The notes under the pieces: model-generated | Databases searched by the model: none | What the model was told of the DNA's origin: nothing | Seen by the model: the letters and a program-made list of their open reading frames with translations, nothing else | Made by a program: the position numbers and the translations under genes | Origin: Nitratireductor basaltis | GTDB taxonomy: Bacteria > Pseudomonadota > Alphaproteobacteria > Rhizobiales > Rhizobiaceae | NCBI RefSeq assembly: GCF_000733725.1 | Contig: NZ_JMQM01000001.1 | Span: 1,860,001-1,924,000 of the forward strand | Direction of reading: 5' to 3' | DNA: 64,000 nucleotides | Part shown: positions 9,446-18,957 of the stretch, in pieces | Position numbering within the stretch: position 1 is the stretch's first letter | Layout of the letters: every line of letters begins with the position of its first letter

Positions 9446-11026
9446 CTAGCGTTCCTCGGTGATCAGCGCCTTCCAGGCCGCGTAGACCATGAGGACGAGC
9501 AGGATCGCGAAGGGGAAGCCGGTTGCGATTGCGCCGGCCTGCAGGGCTGCCAGCCCACCGCCGAGCAGCAGGACGATGGCAACGAGACCTTCAAAGATGG
9601 CCCAGAAGACACGCTGCGCGACCGGAGCGTCAATCTTGCCACCTGCGGTGATCGTGTCGATGACCAGCGAACCGGAATCCGACGAGGTCACGAAGAAGAC
9701 GATCACGAGCACGATGCCGATCAGCGAGGTGATCGATGCAAGCGGCAACTCGGCCAGCATGGCGAAGAGCGAAAGCTCCGGCACATAATCGACGACCGTC
9801 TGCTGCACGCCTTCATAGCCCTGGCCCAGGAACTGCTCCATGGCAGTGCCGCCAAAGGTGGACATCCAGAGGATCGAGACCAGTGTCGGGATGATCAGCA
9901 CGCAGGTGATGAATTCACGCACGGTGCGGCCCTTGGAAACGCGGGCAATGAACATGCCGACAAATGGCGACCAGGAAATCCACCAGGCCCAGTAGAAGGT
10001 GGTCCAGCCATGCATGAAGTCTTCGTCTTCACGGCCGATCCAGTTCGACAGTTCGGGGAGATGAAGGACGTATTCGACCGTGTTGTTGAAGAAGCCGGAG
10101 AGGATCGCGACCGTCGGGCCAAGCACGATGACGAAGAGGAGAAGCAGCACGGCGAGCACCATGTTGATCTCCGACAGGCGCTTCACGCCTGCATCCAGTC
10201 CCGCAACAACGGAAATGAGTGCCACGCCGGTGATGCCCAGAATGAGAAGCACCTTCATCGTGTCGGTGTTTGGAACACCATAGAGCTCATTGAGGCCTGC
10301 AAGCGCCTGTGAAGCGCCGAAGCCGAGCGATGTGGCCAGACCGAACAGCGTGGCGAAAACCGCCATGATGTCGATGACATGACCGATCCAGCCGCGAACG
10401 CGCTCGCCGAAGATCGGGTAGAATGCGGAGCGAACCGAAAGCGGAAGACCCTTGTTGTAGGCTGCCAGGGACAGGGATAGTGCGACCAGCGCATAGATCG
10501 CCCAGGGGTGCAGACCCCAATGGAAGATCGTCGCAGCCATGCCCATTTCCCGAGCCTCGGCAACCGCGCCTTCCACGACAGCGCCGTCCACCACAGGCGG
10601 CGCGACGCCGAGCGGCGGGTTGTTGAAGTGGTACATCGGCTCGAGTACGCCGAAGAACATGAGGCCAATGCCCATGCCCGCGGCGAAAAGCATCGCGAAC
10701 CAGCCGGCATAGGAGAATTCCGCGACCGCATCCTTGCCGCCCAGGCGCACCTTGCCGAGCGGCGAAACCGCAACAACCAAGCAGAAGATGACGAACAGAT
10801 TGGCCGAGGCCATGAAGACCCAGTCGAAGGTCGAGGTAAGCCAGACGCGCAGATCGCCAAGTGCCGGACCGGCAGCTTCGCGGAAGATCAGCGTCAGGAT
10901 CACGAATGCGACGATCAGGATCGCCGAAATGGGAAAGACCGGATTATGAACGTCGAGACCCAGGATGCGGACATTGTCCTGCCCCGGCTCAAGTCCATGA
11001 TCCTCCTGTACGGATTCACTAGACAT
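9446..11026 (-). CDS. BCCT-family betaine/choline/carnitine transporter
   Basis: 526 aa from the ATG at 11026, which has GGAG six bases upstream; the in-frame ATG at 11038 lacks such a site. Twelve predicted membrane helices. Family hallmarks are the Gly-rich stretch AAGMGIGLMFFGVLEPMYHF, the segment FHWGLHPWAIYALVALSLSL, and the signature FYWAWWISWSPFVGMFIARVSKGRT that contains the aromatic substrate box. These carriers import quaternary ammonium compounds with Na+ or H+ and often serve osmoprotection or catabolism. Substrate cannot be fixed from the sequence. Monocistronic. Confidence 0.9.
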   Translation of the reverse strand: MSSESVQEDHGLEPGQDNVRILGLDVHNPVFPISAILIVAFVILTLIFREAAGPALGDLRVWLTSTFDWVFMASANLFVIFCLVVAVSPLGKVRLGGKDAVAEFSYAGWFAMLFAAGMGIGLMFFGVLEPMYHFNNPPLGVAPPVVDGAVVEGAVAEAREMGMAATIFHWGLHPWAIYALVALSLSLAAYNKGLPLSVRSAFYPIFGERVRGWIGHVIDIMAVFATLFGLATSLGFGASQALAGLNELYGVPNTDTMKVLLILGITGVALISVVAGLDAGVKRLSEINMVLAVLLLLFVIVLGPTVAILSGFFNNTVEYVLHLPELSNWIGREDEDFMHGWTTFYWAWWISWSPFVGMFIARVSKGRTVREFITCVLIIPTLVSILWMSTFGGTAMEQFLGQGYEGVQQTVVDYVPELSLFAMLAELPLASITSLIGIVLVIVFFVTSSDSGSLVIDTITAGGKIDAPVAQRVFWAIFEGLVAIVLLLGGGLAALQAGAIATGFPFAILLVLMVYAAWKALITEER

Positions 11027-11446
11027 CAAGTACTCCATCTATTTTTCATCCGGCAGGCAGTTGTCGCGGAATTGCGACATGCCGGTCGTAGGATGTTTGC
11101 CGTCAAGACGCGGCTGAAACCCCGCTGGGGGCGTCATCCTGCAAGTTGAGGGCCTTTCCTGTCGCAAAAGCGACAGCAGTTAAACCCCTGAATTAGCGCG
11201 TGATGACGCTTTTTGAACATTTTTAGGGAAAATTTCTGCCATTATTGCCGTTCAAGCATCTTCCGTGGCGGTGCGTCCGCCACTTTCCTTGGGAGGGGCA
11301 TCTCTGCTGCAATACTGCGGAAATCGGTAGGTAGCGCCAGCACGGGTGGACGGATGTGAGCTCCGAAGGCTAGTCTGGAGCGGCATCTGGAACTTTTAGA
11401 CCCGTGGCGAATTGTCCCGCTTGCAACGCCTTGTTTGGAGAGACAC
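11027..11446. other. intergenic region between divergent genes
   Basis: About 420 bases without a supported gene. It must hold the promoters of the BCCT gene (leftward) and of the glycine-zipper lipoprotein (rightward). A short inverted repeat TGTCGC-AAAA-GCGACA lies at 11160-11175. The open frame 11242-11649 on the minus strand is antisense to the lipoprotein gene and is not credited. Confidence 0.5.
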
Positions 11447-11713
11447 ATGAAAAAGTTACTGCTTCTGGTACCCTTTGCCCTGGCTCTTGGAGCGTGCACG
11501 CCGACCCAGCAGGGTGCTGCCATCGGTGGCGCGAGCGGTGCCGCCATCGGTTCACTCGTTGCTGGCGACAAGGTTGAAGGCGCCATTGTCGGCGGTGCCG
11601 TCGGCACGATTGCCGGTGCCCTGATCGGCCGTAGCCAGGAAGGTTCCAACCAGTGTATCTATCGCGACGAATATGGTCGCCGTTACACGGCCGCTTGCCC
11701 GAGCGGATACTGA
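11447..11713 (+). CDS. glycine-zipper lipoprotein
   Basis: 88 aa from the ATG at 11447, which has GGAGAG five bases upstream. The N-terminus is a lipoprotein signal, KKLLLLVPFALALGAC, with the lipobox LGAC and Cys acylated. A glycine-zipper segment with repeated GxxxG/GxxxA spacing follows (AAIGGASGAAIGSLVAG, AIVGGAVGTIAGALIG), then a short polar tail with two cysteines (QCIYRDEYGRRYTAACPSGY). Small lipoproteins of this type sit in the outer membrane or periplasm. Function unknown. A strong terminator follows. Confidence 0.8.
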   Translation: MKKLLLLVPFALALGACTPTQQGAAIGGASGAAIGSLVAGDKVEGAIVGGAVGTIAGALIGRSQEGSNQCIYRDEYGRRYTAACPSGY

Positions 11714-11742
11714 GGGTCAGCCAGTTCCAAGCTGGTTACAAG

Positions 11743-11775
11743 AAAAAGCCGGAGCGTCACCGCCCCGGCTTTTTT
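11743..11775. terminator. bidirectional intrinsic terminator
   Basis: The stem AAGCCGG/CCGGCTT is flanked by an A-run on the left and a T-run on the right, so it can stop transcription from the lipoprotein gene (rightward) and from the UxaA/TRAP operon (leftward). Confidence 0.8.
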
Positions 11776-11799
11776 CATGTCTCGGTGCTGCGGAACTCG

Positions 11800-13332
11800 C
11801 TACATCGTCGCGCCAATCTGCCATGGCACGAATTCCGCGTCGCCGTAGCCGAGCTTTTCCGAGCAGGTGCGCTTGCCCGACGCGACCGCCAGAACTTCCT
11901 CGAAGATCTGCCGCCCCTTCTCCTCCAGACTGACGCCGTCGAGGATGTCGCCGCAATTGATGTCCATGTCACCGCTCATGCGTTCATACATGGCACTGTT
12001 GGTCGCAAGCTTGATGGAAGGTGACGGCTTGTTGCCGTAGGCAGAGCCGCGTCCTGTCGTGAAGCACACGACATTGCATCCGCCTGCCACCTGGCCGGTG
12101 ATCGAAACCGGGTCATAGCCGGGCGTGTCCATGAAGACGAAACCTTTCTCCTTCACCTGTTCGGCATATTCATAGACGGCGTTGAGCGGCGTGGATCCGC
12201 CTTTGGCCGCCGCACCAAGAGACTTTTCAAGAATGGTGGTCAGACCACCCAGCTTGTTGCCCGGCGACGGGTTGTTGTTCATCTCGTTGCGGTTGCGCGC
12301 GGTGTAGTCCTCCCACCAGCGGATGCGCTCGATCAGCTTCTCGCCCACTTCTGGCGTGACGGCGCGGCGCGTCAGAAGATGCTCCGCACCATAGATTTCC
12401 GGCGTCTCGGCGAGAACCGCAGTGCCGCCATTGCGAACGAGCATATCGGCGGCGAGGCCCAGTGCGGGATTGGCGGTGATGCCCGAATACCCGTCAGAGC
12501 CGCCGCATTGCAGGGCCAGCGTGATATGGGATGCGGGCACTTCCTCGCGCTTGAGCGCGCCGACTGCAGGCAGCATCTGGCGTATATATTCCAGCCCCTG
12601 CTCGATGGTCTTGGCGGTACCGCCAGTGTCCTGGATAGTCATGGTGCGGAAAAGGTCGTTTTCCTCGATACCATAGGTCTCCTTCATGCGGCCGATCTGG
12701 AAGACCTCGCAGCCAAGACCGACGAGGAGCACGCCCCCGAGATTGGGATGGCCGGCATAGCCCCACTGCGTGCGCCGCAGCATGTCGAAACCCTCGCCCT
12801 GGTCTGCCAGGCCGCAGCCTGTTCCATGGGTGAAGGCCACGACGCCGTCGATACCCGGATAGTCGTCCAGCATGCCCGAATTGTTGGCCGCCTGCGCAAT
12901 GAAGCGGGCGACGGAAGCCGAGCAATTCACGCTGGTGAGGATGCCGATATAGTTGCGCGTGCCGACCTTGCCGTTGGCACGGCGATACCCCATGAAGGTC
13001 GCCTGTTCTTCTTCGGGCAGGATATTGATCGGTCGCACATCCTCGCTGAAGCGGTAGTCGCGCTCGAACTCACCCATGGCCAGATTGTGTTCGTGTACCC
13101 ATTCGCCAGGCGCTATGGGACCTTTCGCAAAGCCGATGATCTGACCGAACTTGCGCACCGCTTCGCCGTCGGCGATTGGCTGCACCGCGAATTTGTGGCC
13201 GAAGGGAATGCGTGCATTCGTGCTGACGCCCTCGGCGATCACCGTGCCCGCGTCGAGCTTGCGGCTGGCCACTGCAACATTGTCTTCCTGCGAGAGGCGC
13301 AGGAAGGGCGGGCGGTCTGTGTGGTTGGTCAT
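11800..13332 (-). CDS. uxaA: UxaA/GarD-family dehydratase (altronate dehydratase-like)
   Basis: 510 aa from the ATG at 13332 (MTNHTDRPPF), preceded by GGAG. An N-terminal SAF-like domain (about 1-90, with GEWVHEHNL) is joined to a large UxaA catalytic domain (GYRRANGKVGTRNYIGILTS, TNHGTGCG-like FTHGTGCG, LQCGGSDGYSGITANPALG, GCNVVCFTTGRGS). Family members dehydrate altronate, galactarate or related sugar acids using Fe/Mn. It is the last gene of the dctP-dctQ-dctM-uxaA operon, so the imported compound is probably a sugar acid. The exact substrate is not determined by sequence. Confidence 0.85.
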   Translation of the reverse strand: MTNHTDRPPFLRLSQEDNVAVASRKLDAGTVIAEGVSTNARIPFGHKFAVQPIADGEAVRKFGQIIGFAKGPIAPGEWVHEHNLAMGEFERDYRFSEDVRPINILPEEEQATFMGYRRANGKVGTRNYIGILTSVNCSASVARFIAQAANNSGMLDDYPGIDGVVAFTHGTGCGLADQGEGFDMLRRTQWGYAGHPNLGGVLLVGLGCEVFQIGRMKETYGIEENDLFRTMTIQDTGGTAKTIEQGLEYIRQMLPAVGALKREEVPASHITLALQCGGSDGYSGITANPALGLAADMLVRNGGTAVLAETPEIYGAEHLLTRRAVTPEVGEKLIERIRWWEDYTARNRNEMNNNPSPGNKLGGLTTILEKSLGAAAKGGSTPLNAVYEYAEQVKEKGFVFMDTPGYDPVSITGQVAGGCNVVCFTTGRGSAYGNKPSPSIKLATNSAMYERMSGDMDINCGDILDGVSLEEKGRQIFEEVLAVASGKRTCSEKLGYGDAEFVPWQIGATM

Positions 13333-13377
13333 TCTTAATTCTCCGGCGGGGGAGTTCTCCTCCCCCGCCATGGTTGG

Positions 13378-14658
13378 TCAACGATAGATAAGGGTGGGCA
13401 GCCACATGGTGACGGCCGGGATGAAGGTCACCGCCAGCAAGACGAGGAACAGCGGCACCAGGAATGGCAGGGTGGCCGACATGCAGCGCTCGAACGGTAC
13501 TTTCGAGACGCGGGAGAGCACGTAGAGCACCATACCCACAGGCGGTGTGAGCAAGCCGATCATCAGATTGAGCACGAGGATCACACCGAAATGCACCGGA
13601 TCGACCCCCATCTGCATCGCGATCGGCAAGAGCACCGGCACCAGAATGGTAATTGCCGCCACCGTTTCCATGAAGCAACCGACGACCAGAAGGATCAGGT
13701 TGATAAGCAGGAGCACGATGATCGGGTTTTCCGAAACCGTCAGGATCAGCGATGCGAAATGCTCCGGCACGCGGTTCGATGTCAGGATCCAGGCGAAGAT
13801 CGAGGCAGCTGCCACGATGAAGAGCACCACTGCGGTCGTCTCGATCGTATCCATGGAAACCCGCAGGAAACGTTTCCAGGGCAGTGAACGGTAGACGAAA
13901 AGGCCCAGAAACATCGCCCATGCACAGGCGGCGATTGCAGCTTCGGTCGGTGTGAATGCACCTGTCAGAATACCGCCCACGATGATGATCGGCGTGAGAA
14001 GCGACAGGAAGGCGCGCTTGAAGGTGTAGTAGAGAATGCTGATGCGGAATGCCTGATCACGCGGATAATTACGCTTGCGGGCATACCACGCCACCATCAC
14101 CATGAGCGAGACTGCCATCAGCAGGCCCGGCACGAGGCCGGCAGCGAATAGCTGACCGATGGAAGCACCTGCAACCACGCCATAGATCACCATTGGCAGC
14201 GAGGGCGGAATGATGGGCCCGATGGTCGAGGAAGCGGCCGTTATGCCCACGGCGAAGCCAGGTTCGTATTTGGCGTCGCGCATGGCCTTGATCTCGATGG
14301 CACCGAGACCGCCTGCATCGGCAACGGCAGCACCCGACATGCCCGCAAAGATCACCGACGCGCCGATATTCACATGGCCCAGACCGCCACGCATCCAGCC
14401 GACAAGGGCCTTGGCAAAGTCGAAGATGCGCTCGGTAATGCCGGCCGTGTTCATGAGATTGCCGGCGAGAATGAAGAAGGGAACCGCCAGAAGCGGGAAG
14501 GAATCGACGCCGTTGACCATGCGGTGGATCACCACGACGTCGGGAATGCGTCCATCCAGAAAGATGAAGACGGCGGAAGATGCCGCGAGCGAGATGCCGA
14601 CGGGTACGCCAAGCACGATCATCGCGAACAGCAGGACAAAAAGCAGGGTAAGCAGCAT
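13378..14658 (-). CDS. dctM: TRAP transporter large permease (DctM)
   Basis: 426 aa, about twelve membrane helices. Typical DctM features include SFPLLAVPFFILAGNLMN, GGLGHVNIGASVIFAGMSGAAVADAGGLG and IGLLTPPVGMVLYV. It is the Na+-driven membrane subunit of a tripartite uptake system. The gene starts 10 bases after dctQ and ends 45 bases before the dehydratase start. Confidence 0.94.
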   Translation of the reverse strand: MLLTLLFVLLFAMIVLGVPVGISLAASSAVFIFLDGRIPDVVVIHRMVNGVDSFPLLAVPFFILAGNLMNTAGITERIFDFAKALVGWMRGGLGHVNIGASVIFAGMSGAAVADAGGLGAIEIKAMRDAKYEPGFAVGITAASSTIGPIIPPSLPMVIYGVVAGASIGQLFAAGLVPGLLMAVSLMVMVAWYARKRNYPRDQAFRISILYYTFKRAFLSLLTPIIIVGGILTGAFTPTEAAIAACAWAMFLGLFVYRSLPWKRFLRVSMDTIETTAVVLFIVAAASIFAWILTSNRVPEHFASLILTVSENPIIVLLLINLILLVVGCFMETVAAITILVPVLLPIAMQMGVDPVHFGVILVLNLMIGLLTPPVGMVLYVLSRVSKVPFERCMSATLPFLVPLFLVLLAVTFIPAVTMWLPTLIYR

Positions 14659-14668
14659 GGGATTGTCT

Positions 14669-15226
14669 CTATAGGTTCGCGGTGGAAACGGCGTAGTTTT
14701 CAGGATCTATCAGCCTGCTCGTGCCGGTACGCATGTGCCGCCACATGACCCGCGTCTGATAGAGCGCCATCGCGAGAAAGCAGAAGGCGACAATCCAGTA
14801 GACAACGGATTTCGGCACGTCGATGGACACCATCTTCTGCTGGGTCTTGCCGGCCATTTCCGTGCAAAGCCAGGCCGTCACGGCGTAAAAGACAAGCGAG
14901 ACAGCATCAACCGATAGCTGCAGCCCCTGCCGCACGCGTCTTGGAAAATAACGATAGGCAAGTTCGACCGCGATGTGGCTTTCTTTGCGCACGGCCATGA
15001 CCGCACCGAAGAAGGTGACGCCGATAAGCAGGAAGCGCGCGATCTCCTCGGTCCAGCCGAGGGAATTGTTCAGCACATAGCGGGTAAAGAACTGGAGGAA
15101 GACCACCAAGGCCAGGCTCCAGAACAAGATGAAGACCACGCCGTCGTCATACTGGATGTCCGACAGGTCTTCCTCGGGCAGAACTTCCTCGCCCGGCGCA
15201 GCAGAATTGTTGTCCATTGAAGTCAT
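14669..15226 (-). CDS. dctQ: TRAP transporter small permease (DctQ)
   Basis: 185 aa with four membrane helices after an acidic N-terminus of about 25 residues. The motif FTRYVLNNSLGWTEEIARFLLIGVTFFGA is the usual DctQ helix 2 signature with W-x-E-E. It joins with DctM to form the permease. ATGs at 15226 and 15217 are both possible starts. Confidence 0.93.
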   Translation of the reverse strand: MTSMDNNSAAPGEEVLPEEDLSDIQYDDGVVFILFWSLALVVFLQFFTRYVLNNSLGWTEEIARFLLIGVTFFGAVMAVRKESHIAVELAYRYFPRRVRQGLQLSVDAVSLVFYAVTAWLCTEMAGKTQQKMVSIDVPKSVVYWIVAFCFLAMALYQTRVMWRHMRTGTSRLIDPENYAVSTANL

Positions 15227-15282
15227 TCCGTTGGGTTGCCGCGTGCCGGGAGACCGGCACGCGGCTGTTGTGGAGCTAAGGC

Positions 15283-16263
15283 CTATTCGATCGCCTGAAG
15301 GCGGTCATAGGTCTCCTGATCCCAGGTTGCGTCCTCACCCATGTGAAGCTTCATCGTGGCTTCGCGGAATGGCGTGCGATCGACTTCGTTCACCGTCACA
15401 CCCTCGTCGCGGAACCACTGGACGAGTTCCTTTTCCGCCTTGATGATCTCGTTGGTGGCGCATTCGGCCGTGTTGTCCAGCACACCTTCCAGTGCCTGCT
15501 GGTCGGCCTCATCCATGGCACCCCAGGCCGGTCCGCCAACGATCGTCAGAAGCGCATCCGTGATGTGGCCGGTCAGGTTGATGTTCGACTGAACTTCGTA
15601 GAACTTCTTGGCCTGAATGGTCGGCAGCGGGTTCTCCTGTGCGTCCACGGTGCCCTGCTGGAGAGCCAGATAGACTTCTGCAAAGGCGATCGGGGTCGGG
15701 TTGGCGCCCACGGCCTTCGGGAACATCATGTAAAGCGGTGCATTGGGCACGCGGATCTTCAGGCCATTCATGTCTTCCGGACCGTTGAGCGGCTTGTTCG
15801 AAGTCGCATGACGCTCGCCGTAATAGGTCAGCGAGGTGATGTGATTGCCGGTTGCCTCTTCATAGCCCGCTGAAAGTTCGGCAAAGAGGTCCGAATTGCG
15901 GAACTTGTCCCAGTGATCGTAGTCGCGGAACATGTAGGGCGCGCCGCCGATGGCGATCGGGCCATAGGCGCGGCCGGCGAAGAGCTGGCCGGTATAGATG
16001 ATGTCGACGGTGCCGAGACCGAGACCTTCATTGATGTCGACTTCCTTGCCGAGCGAAGATGCAGGGAAGACTTCGATGGAATAGCGACCGTCGGTGGCTT
16101 CCTTCAGCTTGTCGGACGCGGCAACAGCGCAGGTGTGATAGGGCTCGCTCGATTCATAGACATGCGCCCATTTCAGGACCGTTTCGGCCTGTGCAGGCAC
16201 TGCCAGAAGCGAGGCGCTTGCAAGCGCAGCCGCACCGAATGCGTAAAGCAGGGATGATTTCAC
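15283..16263 (-). CDS. dctP: TRAP transporter substrate-binding protein (DctP)
   Basis: 326 aa. It has a clear signal peptide (FGAAALASASLLAVPAQAE, cleavage near 26). The mature part carries the DctP fold with LKIRVPNAPLYMM containing the conserved Arg that binds the substrate carboxylate, and GANPTPIAFAEVYLALQQGTVDAQENP. The binding-protein gene is transcribed first, as in many TRAP operons. Context with the UxaA-type dehydratase suggests a sugar acid ligand. Confidence 0.94.
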   Translation of the reverse strand: MKSSLLYAFGAAALASASLLAVPAQAETVLKWAHVYESSEPYHTCAVAASDKLKEATDGRYSIEVFPASSLGKEVDINEGLGLGTVDIIYTGQLFAGRAYGPIAIGGAPYMFRDYDHWDKFRNSDLFAELSAGYEEATGNHITSLTYYGERHATSNKPLNGPEDMNGLKIRVPNAPLYMMFPKAVGANPTPIAFAEVYLALQQGTVDAQENPLPTIQAKKFYEVQSNINLTGHITDALLTIVGGPAWGAMDEADQQALEGVLDNTAECATNEIIKAEKELVQWFRDEGVTVNEVDRTPFREATMKLHMGEDATWDQETYDRLQAIE

Positions 16264-16464
16264 GTGTACTTCCTCCCGATGTGATCAAGGCATGCGCGGC
16301 TGCCAGCCACACCTTACCTTTCCCGATTAGCCGCGCCTGTCCGGTCCGCCTCTGGCAGGACATTCGCGGCAGTTCTTAGCAAGATTTCCACCCCCACCCT
16401 CAAATCACGACCTCCTCGTGATGTGAGGCAAGAAAGGGGGCTTCCCCTTGCGGAACAAACCGTA

Positions 16465-16476
16465 CTAACATGTTAG
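16465..16476. promoter_or_regulatory. candidate GntR operator, palindrome CTAACATGTTAG
   Basis: A perfect 12-bp palindrome in the region between dctP and the divergent GntR-family gene, 40 bases before the preferred regulator start. GntR/FCD regulators bind short palindromes of this size. Position and symmetry suggest that it controls both transcripts. Confidence 0.6.
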
Positions 16477-16516
16477 CATGAGATCAAGCGGCAAATCACC
16501 GATTTCGGGCACTGCA

Positions 16517-17200
16517 ATGACAACACCACTCAAGCGCGGAGGCGCTACCGAACGCGTTGCCGAGGAGTTGCGTCAGGCAATCGTCACCCTGGAACTGCGC
16601 CCCGGCCAGGTTCTGGACAAGGCGGAGCTGACAGCGCGGTTCGGTGTTTCCCGCTTTCCCGTGGCGGAAGCTCTCAACCGGCTGAAGCTGGAAGGCCTTG
16701 TGGATATACGACCGCAGTCCGGCTCCAGCGTGGCGCTGGTGCGGTTGAAGGATGTTCAGGAAAATCTCTTCATGCGCCGGGCACTCGAAGCCGAGATCGC
16801 GGAAGCGGTAGCAGAACGCGCGGACAATCAGCTGCTTGCAGAACTCAAGCGCAACATGCGGTACCAGAAAGCTGCAGTGGAAGCGGAGGATCGCGTCGGC
16901 TTTCATGAGTTGGATGTGGCTTTTCACGAGCTGATGGTCAGCATGCTTGACTATCCCCGGCTGCGCCAATCCATTGAAAGCCTGCGGCTGTCGCTCGACC
17001 GGGTGCGCCGGCTGCTCTCATCGCCGCGCCGCCATGCACTGACCTATAACGAACATGTCGAGATACTGCGCGCCCTCGAGGCCCATGACGGCGTTGCAGC
17101 ACGCGCGGCCATGACGGCGCATATCGACGCGGTGCTTGAGGAACTGCAGCGGTTCCACCAGGAAAACCCGAATGTTTTTTCGGACCTTCAGGACCACTAG
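16517..17200 (+). CDS. GntR-family regulator with FCD effector domain
   Basis: 227 aa from the ATG at 16517; the upstream ATG at 16478 abuts the palindrome and is less likely. The N-terminal winged helix reads VAEELRQAIVTLELRPGQVLDKAELTARFGVSRFPVAEALNRLKLEGLVDIRPQSG. The C-terminal all-helical FCD domain carries metal/effector ligands in FHELDVAFHELM and NEHVEILRALEAHD. It is divergent from the TRAP/UxaA operon and likely represses it until a sugar acid binds. Confidence 0.88.
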   Translation: MTTPLKRGGATERVAEELRQAIVTLELRPGQVLDKAELTARFGVSRFPVAEALNRLKLEGLVDIRPQSGSSVALVRLKDVQENLFMRRALEAEIAEAVAERADNQLLAELKRNMRYQKAAVEAEDRVGFHELDVAFHELMVSMLDYPRLRQSIESLRLSLDRVRRLLSSPRRHALTYNEHVEILRALEAHDGVAARAAMTAHIDAVLEELQRFHQENPNVFSDLQDH

Positions 17201-17274
17201 GTCACAGCGACGGGAAAGGGGAACTGAGGCATGACCCGCGCCGTTTCCTCCTGAAAGTTCAGGAGTGAAGCACC

Positions 17275-17646
17275 ATGAGTGACATACTGTTCGATATTCA
17301 CAAAGGCATGCGGGTGGAAGATGCGCATGGCCACGAGATCGGGACCGTCGAATGGGTCCATCTGTCGGACGAAACACCCAGCACCCCCACAGCAGACGCC
17401 GGGGGCACCGAACCGCTGTCAAATGAACGCAAGTCCAGTTTTGTCGATCTCATTCTCGACGCGTTCCGCACTGATGAAATCCCGCAGGTTCTGCATGACC
17501 GCATGTTGCGGGAGGGCTTCATCCGTCTTGATGCGGACGGCATGTTCGCGGCCGATCGCTATGTGCTGGCCGAGCAGGTTGCGTCCGTGTCAGGCGATTG
17601 CGTGAAGCTGAATGTGGAGCGGGACGCGCTCATCAAGGAACGCTGA
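17275..17646 (+). CDS. hypothetical protein, PRC-barrel/DUF2171-like
   Basis: 123 aa. The N-terminus DILFDIHKGMRVEDAHGHEIGTVEWV resembles PRC-barrel/DUF2171 proteins, in which a short beta-barrel begins with a 'G-x-V-x-D-x-x-G-x-x-I-G-x-V' pattern. A Thr/Pro-rich linker follows (about 35-48), then a second region ending in LAEQVASVSGDCVKLNVERDAL. It is preceded by 'aggagtg'. No enzyme motif is visible. It is convergent with the sugar dehydrogenase, with only 9 bases between stops. Confidence 0.6.
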   Translation: MSDILFDIHKGMRVEDAHGHEIGTVEWVHLSDETPSTPTADAGGTEPLSNERKSSFVDLILDAFRTDEIPQVLHDRMLREGFIRLDADGMFAADRYVLAEQVASVSGDCVKLNVERDALIKER

Positions 17647-17655
17647 CCCGTACCG

Positions 17656-18801
17656 TCAACGGCCCTGGCTCGGCGTAAGGCGGATGACTGCACCGCCCTG
17701 CCCATCGGTGAGTGCGAAGAGCGTGCCACCGGCATCGAACAGGACGTCGCGAATGCGCGCCCCCATCTCGATGCGCTCCTCGCCCCTGATCATGCTGCCC
17801 TGCAGATCAAGGCGCGTGATGGCCTGCGACGACAATCCGGCGAGCAGCAGGTCTCCCTCCCATGCCTCCAGTGGACCGCCGGGTACGAACGCGATCCCGG
17901 AAGGGGAAATGACCGGGTTCCAGCTATATGCCGCCTGTTTCAGTTCGGGCTTGCTGGAGGGATCTGGGATGGACCGCCCGGAATAGTGCCTGCCTGTGCT
18001 GACCAGCGGCCAGCCATAATTGGCTCCAGCCTCAGGAATATTAACCTCATCACCTCCACGAGGGCCGAACTCGGAGATCCACAAGGCACCAGAGGCAGGA
18101 TGGATTGCCGCTCCCTGTATGTTGCGGTGACCATAGGACCAGACTTCCGGAGCACCTTCGTTGCCGCCGGCAAAGGGGTTGTCTCCGGGCACGGAGCCGT
18201 CGTCATTCAGGCGCACCACCGTGCCCAGATGATTGGCGGGGTTTTGCGCCTCGTCCATGTGGTTGAAACGATCAGCAAGTGTAACGAACAGCTTCCCGTC
18301 AGGCGAAAAGGCGAGCCGCGAGCCGAAATGATTGCCACCCGATACCGCGGGCTCCTGCTGAAAGATGACCTCGAAATTCTCAAGCCTGTTGCCGTCATCG
18401 CTCAGTCGTCCACGCCCGGCGGCTGTTGCAGCACCTCCCTCGCGCGGCTGGGCAAATGTGAGATAGACGAGACGGTTGTCGGAGAATTGGGGATGCAGTT
18501 CCACATCAAGCAAACCGCCCTGCCCCCGCGCAAAGACTTCCGGCGTCCCCTCCACCAGCGTGGCATCACCGGTGGAAGGGTCGATGCGCTGCAGCGTACC
18601 GGTGCGCTCGGTCACCAGCATCGCGCCATCGGGCAGGAAGGTCGCACCCCATGGTGACGACAGACCCTCAGCCACTGTCTCCACGACCAGCGTGTAGTCT
18701 TCGGCCTCAACCTGTTGAGGAAGCGCCTGCGCCATGAGTGGCGAAACCAAAGCTGCAAGGGCAGAAGTCGTGAAAGTCCAGTGCAAGATGGTGGGACGCA
18801 T
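17656..18801 (-). CDS. PQQ-dependent sugar dehydrogenase, YliI/aldose type
   Basis: 381 aa. It has an N-terminal signal (TTSALAALVSPLMAQALP). The six-bladed propeller of soluble aldose/sorbosone dehydrogenases is indicated by LVVETVAEGLSSPWGATFLPDGAMLVTERTG, GGNHFGSRLAFSPDG, EVWSYGHRNIQGAAI and WISEFGPRGGDEVN. The His in SYGHRN is the expected PQQ-contacting residue. The protein is periplasmic and oxidises a broad range of aldoses. The C-terminal RDVLFDAGGTLFALTDG is also typical. No PQQ synthesis genes lie in the window. Confidence 0.87.
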   Translation of the reverse strand: MRPTILHWTFTTSALAALVSPLMAQALPQQVEAEDYTLVVETVAEGLSSPWGATFLPDGAMLVTERTGTLQRIDPSTGDATLVEGTPEVFARGQGGLLDVELHPQFSDNRLVYLTFAQPREGGAATAAGRGRLSDDGNRLENFEVIFQQEPAVSGGNHFGSRLAFSPDGKLFVTLADRFNHMDEAQNPANHLGTVVRLNDDGSVPGDNPFAGGNEGAPEVWSYGHRNIQGAAIHPASGALWISEFGPRGGDEVNIPEAGANYGWPLVSTGRHYSGRSIPDPSSKPELKQAAYSWNPVISPSGIAFVPGGPLEAWEGDLLLAGLSSQAITRLDLQGSMIRGEERIEMGARIRDVLFDAGGTLFALTDGQGGAVIRLTPSQGR

Positions 18802-18957
18802 AAGCGGCTCCTCTGGCCATGTGGAATATGGGCTGACACGGGCATCCGAGCCCCTGCCTCACCCAGCATAACCCATGCTGGGTGGCACATGTTCCCAATA
18901 TGTCAGCCTTGGAAAGGCTTGCAGCCAGCCTTTGCACCGATCGGACTTGCCGAGGCG

